64,000 nucleotides of DNA from Xestospongia muta (Eukaryota; Porifera; Demospongiae; Haplosclerida; Petrosiidae). Of this stretch, positions 51,901 to 60,900 are shown in pieces. The stretch is from contig OY848917.1 of assembly GCA_963693285.1 (NCBI GenBank), positions 20,255,745 through 20,319,744 of the forward strand. The letters run 5' to 3'. The notes under the pieces were generated by a model. The model was not told the DNA's origin. It ran no database searches and was given only the letters and a program-made list of their open reading frames with translations. The translations under genes were made by a program, and so were the position numbers. Within the stretch, counting starts at the first letter, position 1. The number at the start of each line of letters is the position of its first letter.

Positions 51901-54900
51901 ATTCAGATAACATACAATCACACCAATATAAAAGTAGAGAGAAAACAACACAGTAAACAAGGTAACAAATATTGAATTGAATACAATTACAAATTGTACT
52001 ACTTTATATCATACTTACTAGCTATTATATTGAAAATGACACATTCAGATAAGATACAATCACACCAACATAAAAGTAGAGAGAAAACAATACAGTAAAC
52101 AAGGTAAAACAAATTGAATTGAATACATTTACAAATTATACTACATTATATCATACTTACCAGCTATTATAATACAAAGGACACATTCATATAACATACA
52201 ATCACACCAACATAAAAGTAAAGACAAAAACAATATAGTAAACAAAATTATATATATTGAATTGAATACAATTACAAATTGTACTACTTTATATCATACT
52301 TACTTCCTATTATATTATAAAGGTCACATTCATAAAACATACAATAACACCAACATAAAAATACAAACAAAACAATACAGTAAACAAAGTTATATATATT
52401 GAATTAAATACAATTAAAAATTATACTACATTATATCATACTTACCTGCTATTATATTATAAACGACAAATTCAGATAACATACAATCACACCAATATAA
52501 AAGTAGAGAGAAAACAACACAGTAAACAAGGTAACAAATATTGAATTGAATACAATTACAAATTGTACTACTTTATATCATACTTACTAGCTATTATATT
52601 GAAAATGACACATTAAGATAAGATACAATCACACCAACATAAAAGTAGAGAGTAAACAATACAGTAAACATTCAGATAACATACAATCACATGACCATTA
52701 AAGTAAAGACAAAAACAATACAGTAAACAAAGTTATAAATATTGAATTGAATACAATTACAAATTGTACTACATTATATCATACTTACCCGCTATTATAT
52801 GTAAACGACACATTCAGATAACATACAATCATATCAACATAAAAGTAGAGAGGAAACAATGCAGTAAATAAAGTAATTAATAGTGAAGTGAATACAATTA
52901 CAAATTCTACTACATTATATCATACTTACTCGCTATTATAATACAAAGGACACATTCATATAACATACAATCACACCAACATAAAAGTAAAGAAAAAAAC
53001 AATATAGTAAACAAAATTATATATATTGAATTGAATACAATTACAAATTGTACTACTTTATATCATACTTACTTCCTATTATATTATAAAGGTCACATTC
53101 ATAAAACATACAATAACACCAACATAAAAATACAAACAAAACAATACAGTAAACAAAGTTATATATATTGAATTAAATACAATTAAAAATTATACTACAT
53201 TATATCATACTTACCTGCTATTATATTATAAACGACAAATTCAGATAACATACAATCACACCAATATAAAAGTAGAGAGAAAACAACACAGTAAACAAGG
53301 TAACAAATATTGAATTGAATACAATTACAAATTGTACTACTTTATATCATACTTACTAGCTATTATATTGAAAATGACACATTCAGATAAGATACAATCA
53401 CACCAACATAAAAGTAGAGAGTAAACAATACAGTAAACATTCAGATAACATACAATCACATGACCATTAAAGTAAAGACAAAAACAATACAGTAAACAAA
53501 GTTATAAATATTGAATTGAATACAATTACAAATTGTACTACATTATATCATACTTACCTGCTATTATATGTAAACGACACATTCAGATAACATACAATCA
53601 TATCAACATAAAAGTAGAGAGGAAACAATGCAGTAAATAAAGTAATTAATAGTGAAGTGAATGCAATTACAAATTCTACTACATTATATCATACTTACTC
53701 GCTATGATATTATAAAAGACACGTTCAAATAACATACAATCACACCACCATAAAAGTAGAAACAAAAACAATACAGTAAACAAACTAATAAATATTAAAT
53801 TGCATTATATTGAGCTATGATTGTAAATTTAACAACTTTTGTAACATGCTATTCAATAAAACAATTACTTAATTTAATAAGTACTATATATATTTTAGAT
53901 TGTTTATAACATTGACAGTTCCTGACTTCATAAAAATTACATATTATCACTGTATATTAATGAACTATGACATATAAGAAAATTGTTTTTCAAAATAATT
54001 CCAAAACAGTAATTGATTATTTGTAAATCTTTTCTCAAATATCTCTTGACATTTATCTAAGAGATACATTTATATTATGTTTATTATACTAGTTTAATGT
54101 TAATACTACCACAAGTTCTTTGAGAATGTAGTACAATTATAGTATATAAAACTTGTTAAAATCAGGTACAAACATCTTTTATTATTATAATACTAATGCT
54201 TATCAAACAGTTATCTACCAGTCATAGCTTTCCAATAACCAAAAACCAATTCATTTTTATTATTATATAAATTACCTCAGTAGTGACAGTATTGATATCA
54301 ACACCATTATCAACTAATGCTTCAACAATGTCTGTGTGGCCTTTATATGATGCAAAATGAAGGGCCGTCCATCCACCCTGTTGTAACAGAAAAGAAGATC
54401 ACTAACATCTGATTAATGAACATCAATATTGCTATAATATATGTAGTTTTAAGGTTACTGTCCTAAACAAGACTTCCATTCTTGAAAAATATCAAACAAA
54501 GTTAAAGTTAAAAGAAGTGATGCTTCATAAAATAGGCTTTATTACTGTGTATGTGTATACAGTTGAACTAATTGTTAATAATAGATGTAGATAGATAGAT
54601 GTAGCTCACACAAATGTTATAACAAACTCACTACAATTACATAACATCAGTTTGTTCAATTCTAATATATTCATGATGATATTCTTTGTTTTGGCATATT
54701 CCTTTATTTAGACTTAGTCCTACATGATTACATTCATGTTATTAACTTGTATGCATAAATGCTGAATTTACAGTATTATATATAAAAGAGACAACAAATG
54801 AAACATGACATTATAGAAGATCAGGCTTACTCCATAATGGCCTGCATTTACCATAATAATATGTAAGGTAACTTCAATAAAGCCAGACATTCAGGTGGAT

Positions 54901-57900
54901 ATTGATGGTTTTTCTGATAATCTTAAACCACAGATGGAAAAGGTCATATTCATGTACACCTTATTTTGCATCTTTTATGGTTGTACTAATCAATCTTATG
55001 ATCAAAGTCTTCTTAAATGAGAACTAGTTCATAATATTATGATATTAGTTTAGTACATGATGTAACAAACCTTATCATATTAGGAAATGGACTATATTTA
55101 AATTCTGATGCTCACTATTTTTCATTTTTTTAAAAAATTGCTTCTGCTTTCATTATAATAGTATGTCAAGTAATGTTGATATATTTAAGAAAGGAGTAGT
55201 AATAAAATTTTACTTTAACAAACAAATACATACTTACTTTGTCAACAAGATTTAAATTGGCTCCTTTCTGTATTAACATCAAAATAGTGTCTTTGTGTCC
55301 ATTCATTCCTGCTAACATGACAGGACTAGATCCTCCCTAATAATAATCACAATAAACATAATATTATATAATAATCAGTATAGTTAGCTATCATAATTGT
55401 TGCATATTATCTCTATTAGATACACACACTGCAGTACATGTATTATAATAGGAATATATATACCTTAAGGTAACTTTTTCAAATTACTAAATTTACTAAA
55501 CTTTGCAAACATTTGCGGTTTTAGGTAATTCATTAAATTAAATACCAGTTAAAATTAATTAATGTAAAGTAATTGTTATGAATATTATTAAATGAACAAT
55601 AAAATCATAGTTCTTCATCACCATTATCATGTCAGCAATCATTACCCAATGTATTATTATTAATAATCCTTTGAAAACACTAAATTTAATACCCATTAAA
55701 TGATCTATTAACAGTATATCGCTAAATTTGGTACACATTCATAATTGTGCCCTTAAGGTAACTAAATAAAAAGGACAAACAGAATAGCCATTGATTGCCA
55801 CATACATTAGCAGTTAAAGTATGTACTTTATTTTATCATCAGTTTTAATTATTGTATATAATAACAAAATAAACTGAAGTGTATGGACATACTAATATAT
55901 ACATATTCATGAATATATATATACCATGTTGACCAAAGACAAATTGACAAATTGTATCATACTAAGGTCATGTTCAGAAAACAAATAATCAAAATTAAAA
56001 AGTAGAGACAAAAAATTGAGTAAACAATGATTAACATTATTTTATCTAATAACAATATGTGTACAACAGAAGATGCTGAGAATAATAAATTTGATAACAT
56101 TGAATTGCTTACACTTAGAAAGTTTACTATATTATATCGTACATACCAACATTATAATATCTAAGGACATATTTGGATAATAAATATTTACAAACCTACA
56201 TCTTGAATACTTTTGAAAATTTTCAAGGACAGTAAGTGATCATCCATAACTATTTCCTCATTAAAGACAATTCTTATTATTCAAATTACCTTAGTAGTAA
56301 CAATGTTGATATCAGCACCTTTATTAACTAATGCTTCAACAATGTCTGTGTGGCCTTGACGAGCTACATGATGAAGGGCTGCCCATCCATCCTATTGTAA
56401 TAACAAACAAACTATCAACAAAATAATCAGATTACTGACAGTCTATCTTAATTGGACAAACAAATTAAGATGTTACAAATGGTTCTTGTGTTATACAAGT
56501 ACATGTATACTTTGATAATATAGTACAAGTGAATAAAAGTTTCTCAAAAAATTCATGAAATGTAAAGATGGTAGCAAAATATATCTTAAAAAGGACAAAG
56601 TAATTAAGAATGGCAGTCTGAATATCCTTAATAAGTACATGTAATTATACAGTAGAATGACAACTCAAAATTTATTTCTAAACGCTGCAAATCTTGGTCC
56701 TCAATATTGACCTTTAAATAGTCAGTAGTGCCCTATCTACTGAAACAACTTCATGTACACTCCCTATTAGAGAGACATTCAAAAAACTGTATTCAAAACA
56801 AAAGGTTATATTTGCTCTATACTATTGTAATCCACATTGATAGATTGTAAACATATGTCTAAAAAATCCTAACTCTTTATCCAACTCAATAGTCTTCTCA
56901 ATTATGATATAGCCAGACTGCAAAACCTCCTTAACTAAAACAGCATTCTAGCCTTGATTTTGTGACTGTAATTTAACATGCACACACTGTCATTCCTACA
57001 TTGTTAAAGATGATTTTGTTACCATCCTTACATTTTAAGACTTTTTTCTCAAATATTTATGTATTTATTTGTGCTTTTCTAGAAAAATAAAATGAAATGT
57101 GTTTGTTAGTGCATAAGTGTGCATGTGTGTGTTTAGTCATCACTTTGTGCTTTTTCCTCAAGGTTCTCCTTACATCAAACAAAACTAAACATGACAAAAC
57201 AGATGATGTACTCTTAGTTGTATTTGTATATATTCAAAATGACATCTCAAGAAGAGGCAATATATCCCGTTTTATGAAAATCGTTACCTTCATTATGGTA
57301 GTAATAAATATTAGACTTCAAAGCACACTTTTAAAAACAACATTACTTAAAAAATCATCCTATAATTGTTTTAGAAGATACTGACTTTGTAGTCAAACAC
57401 TGACTAGAGCTAAATAAATTGCATAATTAGCAGCAGTGTCTGTGAAAGGTTAATTCCAAAAATATGGGCAGGGAAGAAAGCAAAATAGTGACAAGCTTCA
57501 AGCAAGATTTGGCACACCTATTGTCACAGGGTAAATGAAATTCAATGGTTGCTATATGCATAAGTGGATAAAGGATATGGTTTAACTTTGATTTGACATT
57601 TCAATTGTTGTATACAAGAATAGAATACAACAAAAAGAGTGGACATACAATATATATATATATATATAACTGTGAGAGGCAAGTGCATAATACAAACATC
57701 AGGACAAAAGTGTGACATAGAGATGACTGACACAAAGGAAGGAAGTATCAGGGATGTACTACAAATTGTTAATGAACAAAAGAAAAAAGCATGATGAAGA
57801 GTTGGTTGAGGAGCACGGCCAAGGGAATGAGCAAATGCAGATGCTCATGAAGCTAGTAGAGAAAACTAGTTTGGAGGGTCACGTTGGTAAGTCAAGTCAG

Positions 57901-60900
57901 AAATAAGGCAAAATTGCCAAACTTACAGACAAGAATAATATTGAAGCCTACCTGATGACATGTGAGTACTTGGTGAAAGCATATAAGCTTTATAAGTCTC
58001 GTTGGTTCTTTCATCCAGCAACACAGCTGACTGAATGAGTCCAGCAAGCATAAGCTGGACTATCAGAGCAAAGGTGTGTATGTATGAAAAACTGAAGTGG
58101 CTATACTTCAGTGATATGATATCTACAAGGAAAATTATCATCAATGATTCAGTGATCAATGAGCAGCTACCAAGAAGACAGAGGTGTCTTAACACAAGTT
58201 GGTGGTGTCATCAGAGGACTTACAAAGAAGAAGGATCAAACACTGTACTATAATTGAGGATGTTTGTGAACTAGTGCTGAAGGAACAGTTCACTAGTGTC
58301 TTATACAAGGAGAGGAGCCCAGACACTGCCAAGGAAGCTAGGCAAGACAACTGGCAGACCAGTATGTGCAATCTAGGAAGAAAGCTCCTGTTGAAAAGGA
58401 GACAGACAGAGAAATAACTGAGTGAGCAATGACAGTCTTGCATGTGTAATAAAGTCAGACATCTGGCTAAGGAATGTCCCAAAACAACAAGAAACCCAAC
58501 CAATAATAAGGAGCAAATGCAGAGAAACCTCTAACATGTTATAACTGATGGAAGAAAGACTTAAGAGGTAGTCTAGTAGTGGGCAAGTTATTTTACATGA
58601 AGGGAAAGTGAATGGACCTACTGTCACAGATATATTGCTGGACACAGAATATTCATGGTCAATGACTAAACATGAACTCATTGAGGAGAGAGACATGATG
58701 GGAGTAGTCACTATCAAATAAAAAACAGAATGTTCCTTAGGGTTTTCGCACTATCAGGTGCGCTCCTTGAGACACTGTCCTGTACATTGTGGCTATTGTC
58801 AAAGTAGAGGCAAGTGATTTTGTCTTCAAAGTAGAAGTGGCCATTTCACATACGTTTCTCATGATCATGTCAGTATTTTTAGTGACAGATGTTCCTGAGC
58901 TAAGTGAGCTGTTGTATCAAAATTGTATGGCTGCAATTACTAGAGCACTAAAAAGCAGCAACAGCAGAAGGAGATTGAGGCTTAGGCATTAAAGCAAGAC
59001 AGTGGTGTCTGGCCAAAGCCTCAGAACTCAGACAAAGGTAGTGATATTATTAACCCCTTTTCATTTTTTGGGTTAGACAACCAGCTGTTTGAGCCATCAA
59101 AGGTAAAGAAACAATTAACTAAGAAGCAAAAAAGAGAATCAAATTGTTGCCTTCAATTAAGAGTAGTCATTACATGATTTAGATAACTGTCAGTACTATC
59201 TTATAAAAATTATAATAGCAAGATAGTTTTTCAAAGGTGGGTTGCTACATGAGGCAGACTCTTTCCGGTGTAGATGAGCAAAAGTCAAATATTAAACAAC
59301 TGGTGCTACCAGTCAATTTTTAGACTAACTATACTGAGGCTAGCACATTGTATTTGTTTAGCTGGACACCTAGGATGTAATAAGACTGCCTAATGAATTC
59401 TACAATGTTTTCCCTGGCCTAAACTCTCATGACGTGAGGGAATGTTGTAAGCAGTGTGGGACCTAGATAACCTGATCATTTTCAGTAAATATTTCGACAA
59501 GTATTTCCACCATCTTTCATGTATACTACAAGCTTTAAAGGTTGATGGATTAACAGTAAAACTTCCAAATCACAATTTACTATGTCAGAGTACTTATATT
59601 TAGGACATGATGTGAGTAAATGAAAAGTTATTGCTGAGAACTCAAAACTGAAGCTGCTACACTTATACGGCAGTGCCCAGATTTTGAGAAACCAGTTCTA
59701 TTATAAAATGATGCATCAAAGCATGAGGTTGGAGCTCTGCTTAGCTAACTACAAGGAGATGCTGTTGGTAGCCATTTTGTAGGTTAGTCATGATGAGTCA
59801 TACTTCTTTACCCAAGAGCAGTGAGCCCTTTGATGTTTGGGCAACTTTGTTGCCAGAAATTGGCAACATTTTTCTGTTGCTGGCAACAAGTTTTTTTGTT
59901 GCCAGCAACAGATAACACACAACATCCACTGAGCAACTTTGTTGCTGATAACTTTGTTGTCATTTTGCTAGTAGCAATAAAGTTGCCTAGTGGATGGTGT
60001 CATTAGGGTGTTACGTTAATTAATATTAATATTAATATTTGCTTTTATGGTCATTTTTGGTAATGTTATTAAGTCTTAAAGGTTAAGTAGGTAACATATT
60101 TCCTTTATCATTCTTTGTAGTTCTTAGTTATGCTTTTTCTGTAGGGAGAATCTTTTGCTTATTACATCATGTAGGTTATCATGTCATTTCATTACTTCAT
60201 ATTATCACTTAGATTATGTCATTTATCACTTATTTGATCAGATGTACTTTAGTTTGTATATAAGGATAAGCTTTTATTGCTTTTGTGTGTGTTCCATTTT
60301 GGTTATCAAAGAGACATTCTGGAGATTATTGTGGCAGTAGTAACCATTCACAATAACACATGGTCCAAAATGTTTATAGGACTACCTGAGTACATGGCAC
60401 CAGAGAATTGCTGTGTGTGGCAGACAATTAAAATAACTTTCTATGTAAAAATAATTATAAACAACCTAGTAGGTTAAAGAAGAACATCATGTCTACATTC
60501 AATGGAATTACCTTGAATACAATAATGTTAATTGAAATTAGCAGCAACATCTGAACAAGTGTTTATAATTGCAGGGACTAATACTAACATTAATTAAATG
60601 GTCCATGATCAACTGTACATGCTAGCTAGGTGTGTAGCTACTTTCTAATTAAATGTTTATACACTGTATATATACTAATTCAATGCAAGTTATGTATGTA
60701 TATAGTGATCAACACAACTGAACATACATCTACTATAGTGAACCCTACGCTGTGAAGCAAAGTCTGTAGACATCCCACAGACTATTTTCTAAACAACCAC
60801 GTGTGCTCTTCATATGCTACTGGATAGCAATTAATTTTTATTCGTTTAACTTTACGGATGACTCTATACTCCCATATTTAAGTATGACATTACAGAAATG

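Larger units (their letters stand above)
48250..53800. repeat. Large array of the ~140-bp satellite, intron after exon A2
   Basis: About 35 units, interrupted by the pogo-like element at 48850-49464. Higher-order repeats are clear: a ~420-bp (three-unit) block at 49.92-50.33 kb recurs almost exactly at 50.34-50.73 kb. A multi-unit block containing ATTATAATACAAAGGACAC recurs near 51.17, 51.59, 52.16 and 52.93 kb. Units share the same splice-donor-like signals as the other arrays. Confidence 0.95.
57780..60358 (+). mobile_element. Decayed Ty3/Gypsy retrotransposon with integrase before reverse transcriptase
   Basis: Plus-strand pieces in order: Gag ([20 protein letters not shown] near 57800); a zinc knuckle [13 protein letters not shown] (58439-58477, one residue short in the first spacing); protease DILLDTE (58629-58649, with DTG changed to DTE); FLVTDVPEL (~58876-58902); [13 protein letters not shown] (~59070); the integrase zinc-binding part [10 protein letters not shown] (~59358); an RT end piece ([15 protein letters not shown] near 59530); and RNase [14 protein letters not shown] (~59677). 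The integrase core and RT palm are deleted. This order matches Gmr1-like Gypsy elements. It lies antisense in intron 2 of the main gene. Confidence 0.75.

Noticed and set aside
38400..53800. CRISPR-like regular repeats
   Set aside because: Units of ~140 bp are head to tail with no unique spacers, and the window is clearly animal; it is a satellite.
57097..57384. 95-residue plus-strand ORF
   Set aside because: No family features; part overlaps a worn copy of the intronic module near 57.34 kb.
58189..58717. Minus-strand ORFs over the Gypsy relic
   Set aside because: They are antisense shadows of the gag and protease sequence.
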